Shown here: positions 25,752 through 35,500 of the stretch, one piece after another
Layout of the letters: the number at the start of each line of letters is the position of its first letter
Numbering within the stretch: position 1 is the first letter of the stretch
Assembly: GCA_029210725.1 (NCBI GenBank)
Contig: JARGFM010000011.1
Coordinates: 62,996 to 126,995 of the forward strand
From: Bacteroidales bacterium
GTDB taxonomy: Bacteria; Bacteroidota; Bacteroidia; Bacteroidales; GCA-2748055
Direction of reading: 5' to 3'
DNA: 64,000 nucleotides
The notes under the pieces: generated by a model
Seen by the model: only the letters and a program-made list of their open reading frames with translations
Databases searched by the model: none
What the model was told of the DNA's origin: nothing
Translations under genes and position numbers: made by a program

Positions 25752-27149
25752 CTATGGTGCCTGGGGAAGCACCAGGATATCCTTATAACTTACCCTCAGC
25801 TCAGGAGTGTCTTTCCTGTTTCTCTTTCGCTCCTCAACTCCAAGCATGACCCGGTACCTACCCGGGTAAAGGTAGCTGTGCGTCACCTGTAATCCCTCTC
25901 CGTAGGTTCCGTCTCCGAACTCCCAGAGATATCTGCCTGCAGAAAATCCCGGCAGATAGGTCTCGCTGCCATCAAAGAGGACCGGGGTGTTCACCGTGGT
26001 GGTATCGGTACATAGGATCACTGCCTGTTCGTGCAGCCTGATGGGCAGGGATTTTGTATCCTGAACAACCAGGGTATCCAGCTGAAGATCATGTACCATT
26101 AATTTGCATTCGTAAACTCCCGGCTCCGGAAACTGGTAAATAACTTCATGACCGGGCAGCTCCAGGGTATCATTGATAAGCCAGAAGTAGGAAAACAGCT
26201 CGGTATCCACGGTATCCAGATTCTTGTCGCGAAGCAGGTATTTGTAATAGGTTCTGCGGATGGGTTCCGGCGATTCAAATACAGGAATATCTGTATGAAA
26301 GGTGAAGATATCCTTGGTCCCGCCCCTCCCGTCGCTGGTCAGGTAACCTTCCTTAAAATCTTCGCTGAACCAGATATGGTAATCATTGGAAAGGGTATTA
26401 AAAGGAGCTCCCAGCCGGACGGCCTTGGCCCACTTTCCTTCCACACTGGCCGTCTCAAAGAGATCAAAGCCCGCCACATGGTTGTCATGGCCATCCGATG
26501 AAAAATAGAGCCTGCCTGAAGGGTGAATCACCGGGTAGATCTCATTATCGGGGGTATTCACTCCGGGACCCAGATTTTCCGGCTTGCTCCAGGCTCCCCC
26601 CCTGAGTCTGGACCGGTAAATATCAAATCCGCCCATTCCTCCCTCAAAATTTGCTGAAAAAAAGAGGGTCCGTCCATCGCCGGAGAGCGAGGGGGAGAAG
26701 AGCCAGGCCACATCATCGTTAAATTCAAAGGCCCTTTCGTTCACCCATTCCCCATTCACATATTCGGCAAAATAGAGACCGAGGGGATCCATCCTGCCCA
26801 GGGACGGTCGTTGTTGGGAAAACACCATGGTCTTAAAATCGGCCGTGAAAGAAACCGGCCCTTCATGCTTCTGGCTGACCAGTTCAGACCGGAAGTGCCT
26901 TTTCTTTCCTCCGCTCTCCATTAAAAATATGGTATAGAGCTTCCTGCCCTGAGCATCGGTCGGACTGCTGGCTCCCACGCTGTTCGATTCAGTGATATAA
27001 ACAATGCCCCCTTCATCATAAGGAATGGCAGCAGCTTCATGAAGCCCCGTGGAGATTCTGGTCTGCTTCCGCAACTGGTAATAATCCTGACCCAGCGCCA
27101 GGGGGAGCAGGATCAGGAGGGACCATATAACAAGAATTGCTCTCTTCAT
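25752..27149 (-). CDS. PD40-propeller and PKD-domain secreted protein (T9SS-associated)
   Basis: About 465 residues from the ATG at 27149; a GTG three bases upstream directly follows the PorP/SprF stop. It has a signal peptide (AILVIWSLLILLPLALG). WD40-like PD40 repeats span about residues 60-290 (LSGDGRTLFFSANFEGGMGGFD, IHPSGRLYFSSDGHDNHVAG, FKEGYLTSDGRGGTKDIF). A C-terminal PKD-like domain carries YLWEFGDGTYGEGLQVTHSY. The layout resembles the PorE/PorW-type partners of PorP/SprF but lacks the OmpA peptidoglycan-binding domain. It is third in the operon after the adhesin and PorP/SprF. A role in holding or exporting the large cargo at the cell surface is inferred from this neighbourhood. 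Confidence 0.75.
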   Translation of the reverse strand: MKRAILVIWSLLILLPLALGQDYYQLRKQTRISTGLHEAAAIPYDEGGIVYITESNSVGASSPTDAQGRKLYTIFLMESGGKKRHFRSELVSQKHEGPVSFTADFKTMVFSQQRPSLGRMDPLGLYFAEYVNGEWVNERAFEFNDDVAWLFSPSLSGDGRTLFFSANFEGGMGGFDIYRSRLRGGAWSKPENLGPGVNTPDNEIYPVIHPSGRLYFSSDGHDNHVAGFDLFETASVEGKWAKAVRLGAPFNTLSNDYHIWFSEDFKEGYLTSDGRGGTKDIFTFHTDIPVFESPEPIRRTYYKYLLRDKNLDTVDTELFSYFWLINDTLELPGHEVIYQFPEPGVYECKLMVHDLQLDTLVVQDTKSLPIRLHEQAVILCTDTTTVNTPVLFDGSETYLPGFSAGRYLWEFGDGTYGEGLQVTHSYLYPGRYRVMLGVEERKRNRKDTPELRVSYKDILVLPQAP

Positions 27150-27152
27150 CAC

Positions 27153-28076
27153 CTAAAAATAAAATGGGTCATCCGGAATGGTCCGGATCACCGGTCTTAA
27201 TTCCCAGCGAAGCACCACCTCATGACTTCCTCCCAGGGCCTTCCGGACCGGACCCGTGTTAAAGGTATAGGCATAACCAATCAGCCATTGAGGATTCACC
27301 TGGAAGTTCAGGAGTGCGATTGCAAAGTTTGGGTAGTCGTAGGCTCCTCCCACATAAACACGTGAATCCAGGAATCCCATATTCAGACTGGCTTTAAAGG
27401 AGGTATAAGCCTTATTGTAGTCGAACCACAGGGAGGGCTTCAGACGAAAGTCCCTGCTGAAATTAAACTGGTAGGCACCGGTCAGGATAAAACGGTAATT
27501 TTCAAATTTTGCCGATCCGATTCCCTGATCCTCCGTGGGAATTGAGAGTAATTCGGGGACCGAAAGTCCCACAAAAAGCTTCTCCGTATAATAAAGGACC
27601 CCTGTTCCAAAGTTGGGAAACCAGCGTTGATAAGGATTCTCGGGAAAGGAGGGGTCACCCGGATCACGCAGATCAATACTGCTCAGATCGCTGTTCACTC
27701 CATACATGCCAGCCGACAGCCCGAAAGCGAGCCGGCCGCTGCCCAGATAGATCCGGTAGGCATAGGTGCTCATAATGGAGTAGAGGTTTTGAATATTGGG
27801 AACGGTGTTGTATGCCACCACGCCGCCTAAGGCCACCTTGGAGTTGCCAACGGGGGAGTGCACATTTAATTGCATATCGGTGGGCCCCAGCCCGGGACCG
27901 TAAAGGGACGAACGATAGAGGGAGCTGATACTGATGGCATCCCTGAAACCGGAAAAGGCGGGATTGATGGTGGTCCAGGTAAGATGATAATTGCTCACAG
28001 AGGGGATCAGGGTGTTCTGCGCGGAGCCGGATAACACCACCAATAAAAATATACCTATGAGCCAGTTACTTTTCAT
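27153..28076 (-). CDS. PorP/SprF family type IX secretion membrane protein
   Basis: About 307 residues from the ATG at 28076; a GTG nine bases upstream overlaps the adhesin stop. It has a signal peptide (WLIGIFLLVVLSGSAQ). The mature part has the PorP/SprF pattern: a PSVSNYHLTWTTINPAFSGFRD opening, repeated amphipathic beta strands ending in aromatic residues, and QWLIGYAYTFNTG near the end. Members form an outer membrane barrel or plug that helps a specific type B cargo pass the T9SS and stay attached. The gene is directly downstream of a type B cargo gene, the usual SprB-SprF arrangement. It is probably the dedicated partner of that cargo. Confidence 0.88.
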   Translation of the reverse strand: MKSNWLIGIFLLVVLSGSAQNTLIPSVSNYHLTWTTINPAFSGFRDAISISSLYRSSLYGPGLGPTDMQLNVHSPVGNSKVALGGVVAYNTVPNIQNLYSIMSTYAYRIYLGSGRLAFGLSAGMYGVNSDLSSIDLRDPGDPSFPENPYQRWFPNFGTGVLYYTEKLFVGLSVPELLSIPTEDQGIGSAKFENYRFILTGAYQFNFSRDFRLKPSLWFDYNKAYTSFKASLNMGFLDSRVYVGGAYDYPNFAIALLNFQVNPQWLIGYAYTFNTGPVRKALGGSHEVVLRWELRPVIRTIPDDPFYF

Positions 28077-28077
28077 C

Positions 28078-31000
28078 TTATTCACGCACTACGACTACAT
28101 AACCTTTAAATTCATAAGAATCGGTCCGGTCTATCTCACCGCTCAGATAGTCGCGCTGGTGCATAATAAAGGTCACCACAAAATAGTAGGTTCCCGAGGG
28201 AACCATATTCCCGTTATTGGACCGGCCATCCCATACAACCATCTCGTCTTCCCGCAATCCATGGGCAATCAGGGATTCATCAATCTCCATCTCATCCATA
28301 TTCTCGTTGGTAACGGTTCGGACTGTATTCCCCAGCGAGTTAAAAAAGGAGACCGAAAACTCATCGGCATAAGGCAGCCCCTGGATGATGTAGTATTCAT
28401 TGCTCATGTCGCCGTTGGGCGAGAAGCCCTGGTACTTTTTTACCTCGTTCCGGTGGACTATGGTTACATCACTGGATGTCGTGCACATCCCCTCGTCCTC
28501 CCCGTTACGTACCGTCCACCTGAAGGTGTTCTCTTCTCCCAGGCCCAGTTCATAGGCAAAGGTGCCGGGATTATGTTCCTCTGCGATAATTCCGCTGCCA
28601 TTGGTCAATGCCCAGGTTCCGGTCCCTGCCGTCGGGGGATCGGCTCTCAGTTGCACCGCGTTGACCAGAAAGAGCACCGTATCCGGCCCGGCATAGGCAG
28701 GTGCCGGCTGCTCAAAGAAGTGCAGATCCATGGAATCCAGGCCGGCACAATCCCCGGCCTCGCTCCTGATAAAAATCCGGTACTCTCCATAGTCCTCATG
28801 CCTGTCCGGTATAGAAACAATATACTCATCCTGGCCGCTTCCGGGAGTGAATAAAAGGGCGCCTGCCGGCACACTCCATCTGCTCGAATTCCCGTTATCG
28901 GGATCCAGCCGGAGAGTCGCCGTATCGCTGCATACCTTGTAACTATCCCTGGCCACACCATCCACCAGGATCTGTGGATCGGGCATACGGGCAAGACTCA
29001 CCTCCACCGGGCTAAGGGGCAGGTTGGCTGCCGGGGCTGTACAGGCATAGCCATCCTCCGGATAATAAAGGATCGATTCTATTTCGTAGGTATAACTGAT
29101 ATGGTCAGCACCTTCGGTATCCATCGTAATGTTAACCACATCCATATCCTGGTCGACCAGCCCCGGTCCGATTCCCGTATGCACCCCGTCTTTCAGATAA
29201 ACAAGCCAGGGAGTCACATAGTGCCCGACACTCAGGCTTCCCATATTGAGATCCAGCTGCAGGGCCGTATCCTTTTCACAGGCAAAGAAAGCTGCATCGG
29301 TGAGCTCGCCTCCCGGCAGCTGCATAACAGTCACCATCATGGATGCAGAGGTGTCGCGGCAGGAGCCGATCTCCACCACCCGGTCATAAAAGTAAGTCAG
29401 GGTAGCCGGATCGCTGTAAGGCCCGCCCACAAATTCCTGCTGATCGGAGCCTGCAAGGGGCACTGCATCGGCCACGCTCTCTCCTTCCAGCCAGCTGCGC
29501 CAGGTATATATGGGAGTGAAGCCCACTTCACCTCCTGCCAGGGACTCATGCCTTAGAGCCTTGCTGTCGTTAAAACAGATAGCCTGGGCAGCATCAATGG
29601 CATTGGCCGTAATGGCCGAATGGATATCCAGGTGTACCCTGTTGGAAGTATCCCTGCACTGCCCCTCCGGTCCGCTGATCACGATCCGGTGGTACCAGCG
29701 GTTCACATCGCTGGTGAGCTGATCCGGATCTGTATAGCTCTGGCCTGTTGAGCCGGAAGCAACAGGAGTCCAGTCGCCCACTCCAGGTTCCAGCTCCATG
29801 ACCGATACTTCCCAGCGGTATTCCCGGGTGGGATCGTTTCCTGCTACCGTGGCACCTCCCCCGGGCAGGGAACCTATAATCGCCTCCGGCACATCCCACT
29901 GACACTTGATATCATCTACGGGAGTGACCACATTGTTGGTGATGGAGGGAAGCACATTGATCACAATGGCAGAGCTGGTATCCTTACAGGCCAGCTGCAG
30001 ACCGCCGGATCCAACCACCCTGCGGTACCAGGTGGTATCGCCGCTCATGACCCCGGGATCGAAGTTGCTTGCCACACCGTTGGAACCCCCTCCCGTGGCG
30101 GGTGCCCAGCTGGCCAGATCGGTGCTGGCAATCCAGGTATAGCTGTACTGGCCCAGGTATCCTCCACCGGGGGATGATCCGGTAAGAGGATCGGGCCGGT
30201 CCTCCTGGCACACGGTCTGCGGGGAGGCAATGCTGTTGCCGTTGATGGCAGGAACATTCAGGATCTCCACATAGGCGCTGGTATCGCGACAGGCATCGTC
30301 GTTCCCCGAGAGCACGACCCGGCGGATATAAGTGGTCTGACTCAGGGCCGGCGACTGATAGCTGAGGCCGGTCTCCCCGGCGATGGGGGAACCCATCACT
30401 CCCGGACTGGCAGAGCTGAGCCACCGGTAACGCAGGTCATCCTGATCTCCGTCGGAGGGAGCGGGACCACTGATCAGATCGGGGACCGTATTGACGCAAA
30501 TGGTGTCGTTGGGGGTAATTACATTGCCGGTGAGGGCTTCCAGAACCCGGACGCTCTCCTCGTTGGAAGTGTCGACGCAGACCCCGGCATAGGCGATTCT
30601 CCGGTAGTCGGTGGAGGTGAACAGCGCACCGGCCTGGTAGGTGGGTTCTGCGACAGCAGCGGTGAGATCCGAATAACTGCCTGCTCCATCAGGCAGATGC
30701 TGCCACTTGTAGGTGAAGGTCCCCACGGTGGGTCCGCCTCCGATGGTGGCCCCCGAGGCGAAAAGCTCCGGGGGATTCCCCGAACAGACCGTATCACTGG
30801 CTGCAATGGTATTGCCGGTGATCTCCGGATGTACATAGACCGCAATCCGGAAGCTGGTATCGGACAGGCCCAGGGATGTTACAATCCTCCTGAAATAGGT
30901 TGTATCCGATAGCGGCCCGGGATCGTAATCTTTTCCGTTAGCAAGGGCAATATCGGCCCAGAAATTCTGAGTGCTGGAGCTGTCGATCCACTGATAGGTA

Positions 31001-32520
31001 TAGGTCCCGTCCCCGCCCCTGGGTTCTGCAGCGATAATGGGTTCCGGGTCCTGATCCCCACAGATCCAGAATTCGGAAGGCACCGGGTTAAACAGGAATC
31101 CCCTGAGCGGGGCCACCAGTTCATCCTTCCGGACAGGTGGATTGGGCGATGCCAGGGGGGCATAATCCGGCAGTGACTCAAAAACCCCGTTGTTTCCTGC
31201 GGAGAAACTGGCCTGAAATTCAGGCGGGTTTACACTTCCCGAATGCCAGTAAATTCCGCCGCCGCCGGCCCCGCCCATCCCTGTTGTATCGCTTCCGGTG
31301 CTGCTGCTGTTACCGCCATCTCCTCCCACGGCTGATAGCGGGATAGTGCCCCGGTATCCGGCCACATCCAGGATGATGCAACCTCCGCCACCTCCTCCTG
31401 CTCCGGCCCCGTTGGCAGCAGTTCCCACAACATCACCTCCGTTGGCATAGATTCCACCACCATTCCCCAGGATGGTATCGGCCACAATGACCACAATGCC
31501 GCCTCCATGGCCTCCATCGGTAGTGCCGGCACCTGCGGGCTTTGATCCGCTTCCACCCCCGCCTCCAAAGAAAATGCGATCAGCAGCATGGTCAATTTGA
31601 GGAGTTCCGTTCTTATTTACGTAATAATACCCGGAGCGGCCAAGATCAAATCCACCCCCTCCTCCTGTAAGGGAATCTCCGGGAGTGCACGCGGTGGATT
31701 GTTCTCCTCCGCGCACCCCGGCCGAGTAGTTGGATCCTCCTCCTCCTCCGGCCAGGAGGCCATTTCCTCCGCCACCTCCATTGATATTGGAGCCTTTCCC
31801 GCGATTATACAGAAAACGGGTATCGGTAATGCCTTCCCCTTTCAGACCGGCCCACCGCTCTCCGTCCAGGTAGAAATAGCTCATGGTATCCCCGTCCAGG
31901 CAACCGGCCGTATAATCAGCATCACTGCTTCCCGGAGCGCCACGAAAGCCCCTTCCCGAGACATCGATATCCCCGTCCAGCCGCAAAATGCCGTGCACAA
32001 AAAGAGCTACCACGCCACCGGTGCCGGTTCCGGGATCCCAGGGATCGGCGCTTAATCCTGCCGGGGGCACCTGAGCATAGCGGTAGGAGCGTACCCGGAT
32101 CAACTGAGCCACTTCTCCCGGCCCCAGGGGCAGAATCTCCGGATTTAAGGCCGCATTAAGCACCACGTTGTTCCCAATCATTGTCTCGATCCGGTAAAAG
32201 GCATATCTCCCCGCATTCCCGGGATTCTGGGCATCCCAGCCGGGCCGGTACAGCTCATCCCCGGGCAAATAAGCCGGATCCCCGGTTCCGATACGCGCCC
32301 CCTTCGCACAGTAGATCATCACTGTATCATCCACAGCAAAATCAGCTACACTGGTTACGGTAACGGTATCCGAATCAAAACCCTGGCTGCTCTGGATGGC
32401 CGTGATGGACGTGTATTTGTTGATCACCCCGCTAATGGGCGTATAGGACTGCGGGTAGACCTGCTGAACAGCTAAACACAGTATCAAAGCAAGCAGGTAT
32501 TTGGCTCTCTTCCGGTTCAA
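28078..32520 (-). CDS. Giant surface protein with tandem repeats and gliding-type T9SS sorting domain
   Basis: A 1480-residue protein with a TTG start and a signal peptide (YLLALILCLAVQQVYPQ). Residues about 50-430 hold a glycine-rich beta-helix-like region (GGGGGNGLLAGGGG, GAGGGGGGCIILD). About 480-1060 carries six tandem Ig/PKD-like units of 86-110 residues with one Cys pair each. The tail (about 1380-1480) is the CHU_C/gliding-motility-associated domain with GFSPNGDMSNEYYIIQG and WDGRSNNGNMVPSGTYYFVV, the type B sorting signal. It is likely an adhesin or sugar-binding protein displayed by the PorP/SprF partner encoded next. A TAGATTTG box sits 21 bp upstream. Similar proteins differ greatly in repeats, so the ligand is unknown. 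Confidence 0.88.
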   Translation of the reverse strand: MNRKRAKYLLALILCLAVQQVYPQSYTPISGVINKYTSITAIQSSQGFDSDTVTVTSVADFAVDDTVMIYCAKGARIGTGDPAYLPGDELYRPGWDAQNPGNAGRYAFYRIETMIGNNVVLNAALNPEILPLGPGEVAQLIRVRSYRYAQVPPAGLSADPWDPGTGTGGVVALFVHGILRLDGDIDVSGRGFRGAPGSSDADYTAGCLDGDTMSYFYLDGERWAGLKGEGITDTRFLYNRGKGSNINGGGGGNGLLAGGGGGSNYSAGVRGGEQSTACTPGDSLTGGGGGFDLGRSGYYYVNKNGTPQIDHAADRIFFGGGGGSGSKPAGAGTTDGGHGGGIVVIVADTILGNGGGIYANGGDVVGTAANGAGAGGGGGGCIILDVAGYRGTIPLSAVGGDGGNSSSTGSDTTGMGGAGGGGIYWHSGSVNPPEFQASFSAGNNGVFESLPDYAPLASPNPPVRKDELVAPLRGFLFNPVPSEFWICGDQDPEPIIAAEPRGGDGTYTYQWIDSSSTQNFWADIALANGKDYDPGPLSDTTYFRRIVTSLGLSDTSFRIAVYVHPEITGNTIAASDTVCSGNPPELFASGATIGGGPTVGTFTYKWQHLPDGAGSYSDLTAAVAEPTYQAGALFTSTDYRRIAYAGVCVDTSNEESVRVLEALTGNVITPNDTICVNTVPDLISGPAPSDGDQDDLRYRWLSSASPGVMGSPIAGETGLSYQSPALSQTTYIRRVVLSGNDDACRDTSAYVEILNVPAINGNSIASPQTVCQEDRPDPLTGSSPGGGYLGQYSYTWIASTDLASWAPATGGGSNGVASNFDPGVMSGDTTWYRRVVGSGGLQLACKDTSSAIVINVLPSITNNVVTPVDDIKCQWDVPEAIIGSLPGGGATVAGNDPTREYRWEVSVMELEPGVGDWTPVASGSTGQSYTDPDQLTSDVNRWYHRIVISGPEGQCRDTSNRVHLDIHSAITANAIDAAQAICFNDSKALRHESLAGGEVGFTPIYTWRSWLEGESVADAVPLAGSDQQEFVGGPYSDPATLTYFYDRVVEIGSCRDTSASMMVTVMQLPGGELTDAAFFACEKDTALQLDLNMGSLSVGHYVTPWLVYLKDGVHTGIGPGLVDQDMDVVNITMDTEGADHISYTYEIESILYYPEDGYACTAPAANLPLSPVEVSLARMPDPQILVDGVARDSYKVCSDTATLRLDPDNGNSSRWSVPAGALLFTPGSGQDEYIVSIPDRHEDYGEYRIFIRSEAGDCAGLDSMDLHFFEQPAPAYAGPDTVLFLVNAVQLRADPPTAGTGTWALTNGSGIIAEEHNPGTFAYELGLGEENTFRWTVRNGEDEGMCTTSSDVTIVHRNEVKKYQGFSPNGDMSNEYYIIQGLPYADEFSVSFFNSLGNTVRTVTNENMDEMEIDESLIAHGLREDEMVVWDGRSNNGNMVPSGTYYFVVTFIMHQRDYLSGEIDRTDSYEFKGYVVVVRE
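29330..31085 (-). repeat. Six tandem Ig-like repeat units in the T9SS adhesin gene
   Basis: The unit consensus at protein level is I-x-G-N-x-I-x8-C near the start, a Y-x-W motif in the middle, then TTYxRRVV and CxDTS at the end. Boundaries read at about 30822, 30534, 30246, 29946 and 29616. Spacings are 288, 288, 300 and 330 bp, with a shorter first unit upstream. The regular period fits recent duplication, but the DNA copies have drifted well apart. Confidence 0.75.
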
Positions 32521-32540
32521 TTCAGGGTTCTTATGGCAAT

Positions 32541-32548
32541 CAAATCTA
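32541..32548 (-). promoter_or_regulatory. Possible -7 promoter box of the adhesin operon
   Basis: TAGATTTG on the minus strand matches TAnnTTTG and ends 20 bp before the TTG start at 32520. No TTG lies at the expected -33 distance, so support is partial. The gap between this gene and the kinase stop is only 54 bp. Confidence 0.4.
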
Positions 32549-32574
32549 AATATAACAAAAAAAACAGATGGATC

Positions 32575-35500
32575 TTATCTTTTTTCTACCGATTCGGGAA
32601 GCTCTACATGGAAGGTGGTTCCCTGGTGCAGCACCGTATCATACCAGATTCGCCCCCCCAGGGACCTGATAATGTTATGGCTGATAGCCAGTCCCATTCC
32701 CATCCCCCCCGACTTGGTAGTGAAGTTGGGTTGAAATAGCTTATCCCTGATCTCCTCCGGAATTCCTTTTCCGTTATCGGTGAAGGTGATCTTTACCACA
32801 TGAGCCTCTTCTTTCTTCAAAGCCACCCGGATAAGCCCCTCCCTGCCTTCCGGGATGGACTGCAGACCGTTTTTCACCAGGTTAATAAAGACCCGCATCA
32901 GTTGCTCCTTGTCGGCCATCACATATACCATACGATGTTCCCCCGGATCGATCTGGATCTTCGCTCTGTCCGTGGATTCAAAAAGCTGCTGCAGACTGTT
33001 CAGCTTGGGCACCAGATTGATCCTGCTGTGCCTGGCCTGGGGCATCTTGGCAAAATCGGAAAACTCCCGGGCGATCGCCGACAGCGAATCGATCTGCTCG
33101 ATCAGGGTGGCCGAAATCCTCCGGATCATCTCCGGATTGCTCTTGCCTTCGGCAATGGCCCGCTGAAGGTGCTGCACATTCAGTTTCATGGGTGTGAGCG
33201 GATTCTTGATTTCATGTGCGATCTGCTTGGCCATCTCCCTCCAGGCAGATTCCCGTTCCGATTGTGCCAGTAATCCGGCGCTCCGTTCCAGTTCCTGCAC
33301 CATATAATTATACTCTTCCACCAGTCCCCTGATCTCATCACTGCGGGTGTACTGGATCATCTCATTTTTCCGGTTCAGGCTTACCTGGGCAATGCGGTTC
33401 TGGATCATCCTCAGGGGCTGCGTGATCCGGTCGGCCAGAAATACACTGACCAGAAGGATCAGCAGGATTAAAATCAGATATACATTGATCACAGCCACCA
33501 CCAGATTGGTCACATCCCTGGCCAGAGCACCCGACTGGGTAAAATAGGGCAGATTCAGATAGGCCAGGAATTTATTTTCACTGTTCATCAGCGGTACATA
33601 GGCCGAGATGTATTTCATATCCCCTATGTGCTCATTATGAATATATTCCGAAGCATTCTCCCTGGAGAGGTTTTCATACACCAGCCGGTTCATCCGGTAG
33701 CTCAGTAATTGCCTGTCGAAGATCTCCGAGCGCGAAGTAGCCAGGAGGTATCCCTGCTGGTCGTACAGGTTGATATCGGTATAAAATACATTGGAGAACT
33801 TTCTTAGCAACTCATCCAGGTTATAGTAGCTGTCCGATGACCAGTTTTTCAGGTCTTCTTCGAATTCAAGTTTATGCATCAGCTCAATATAAACCGAACG
33901 CATGGTATTTCGCAGGTTGTCATTGTGCTTGACCCTGTATTGCTGGAAAATAAAGTAGATGGTCCCTGAACAAATCAGTACAAAAGTGAGAAAGAGGACC
34001 CCGACCAGGGAGTATTGTATTCTGTTCTTAAAGCTCCAGTTCAGCGACGGTCGCAGGCGGACGGAAACGAGCAGGTACACCAGTGCCACCAGGAGGAAGT
34101 TAAAAGCAAAAATATAGGAAAAGAATATAAGGTAGTCGATCACGGTAATGGAAGGGCTCCCCACAATAATCGTATTCCGTTGATCCACATTGTATATGCT
34201 GTGGTCGTACCCCTTAAGGCTAATGATCTCAAATTCCTGATCCCCGCTGGTATAGTGGGAACTGGAGGTCCGGTAGGGAAAATCACCGCTTTGGGAAAAA
34301 AGTTCGCCCCCGTTATACCGGGCAATGGAGAACCTGGAACTGGTAAAGGAGGTGTAATTCTCATCCAGCAATAACTCGGGATAACCCAGCTCTTCGGAAA
34401 AGATCTTGGAGTTAAGCTCGATATAGACCCTTTGCTCGCTCCCGGACGTGAAATAGGGAATGGAAGCCAGGTAGGATATCCTCCCGTTCAGATTATCCAG
34501 AAAATAAAAATCGCTGCCCGGGATCTCTATACCAAACTCCTCGATCCACTCATTAAAAAAGGTATAGCAGTGCTCATAGCTGTCATCCGGGGGCTCCAGG
34601 TACACCCGATCGTCCGGCCTGCAAATGGTGACCTGGAGATCGTATTTGCTCCAGTATCCCGAGAAGTAATTACGTCGCAACCTGTTGACCACCTGTTCCA
34701 CCTGGTCAATGTCGATATATTCCCGGTTCAGGTAAAGGGCAAATACCGAGTCGTTCCGGATGGCCATGGACATCTCACTAAAAAGCATTTCGGCTACCGG
34801 GTCATGTTCAGAGGCAAGTTTGACCAGTTCCACCTCGCGCTTTCGCTCGACATGGATGCGGTTGTTCTCCTGCAGCCGGATGGTTATAAAGACAGAGATA
34901 AAGAGGAGCAGGAAAATGAAGCGTGAAAAGGGAATGCGCCCCCCCTGCCTGTACCTTAAATAAAGCTGTCCGCCGAGAATTAGCAAAAGAGCGATCCAGG
35001 CAATCCAGGAGCATTGCATTCCCTGAAAAAACGAGGCTGCGGCAAAAGTCAGGGAAACGGTGACCGATCCGTATAGCAAAGGTCTTAAAAGAGATCCTGA
35101 CAGCAGGACAATGGCTTTATCAAGGATCAGACCCAGCAAGAGAAACCACATGATAATGATGGACAATCCCACTACGGTACTCCAGGTAAAGGTAGTCACC
35201 CGGTGAGCCTCAAAAGAGATGCTGGAATCCAGCACCAGGGTCCCGATCAGCTGTTCTATCAGAAGCAAAAGCAGTGCAGAAGCCACAAAAAGAGCTGTGG
35301 CGACACCCCTTTTCCACGCTTTCGATCCAATTTTCTCCAAATTGCCATAGAGGTAATAGAGCCCCGCCAGGAGCAGGGCCGAAACCGTAAACACCAGGAG
35401 GGTCCCCAGGGAGGGAAAGTAGCGGCTGGCATAAATATCCGGCTGGAAGAGCTTTCCCCCGGTCAGCAGAGGGGGAAAGGCGTATTTCAGGACCCCCACA

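Noticed and set aside
29330..31085. Repeat region of the adhesin as a CRISPR-like array
   Set aside because: Repeats are coding, 288-330 bp, and diverged; no short identical repeats with spacers occur.
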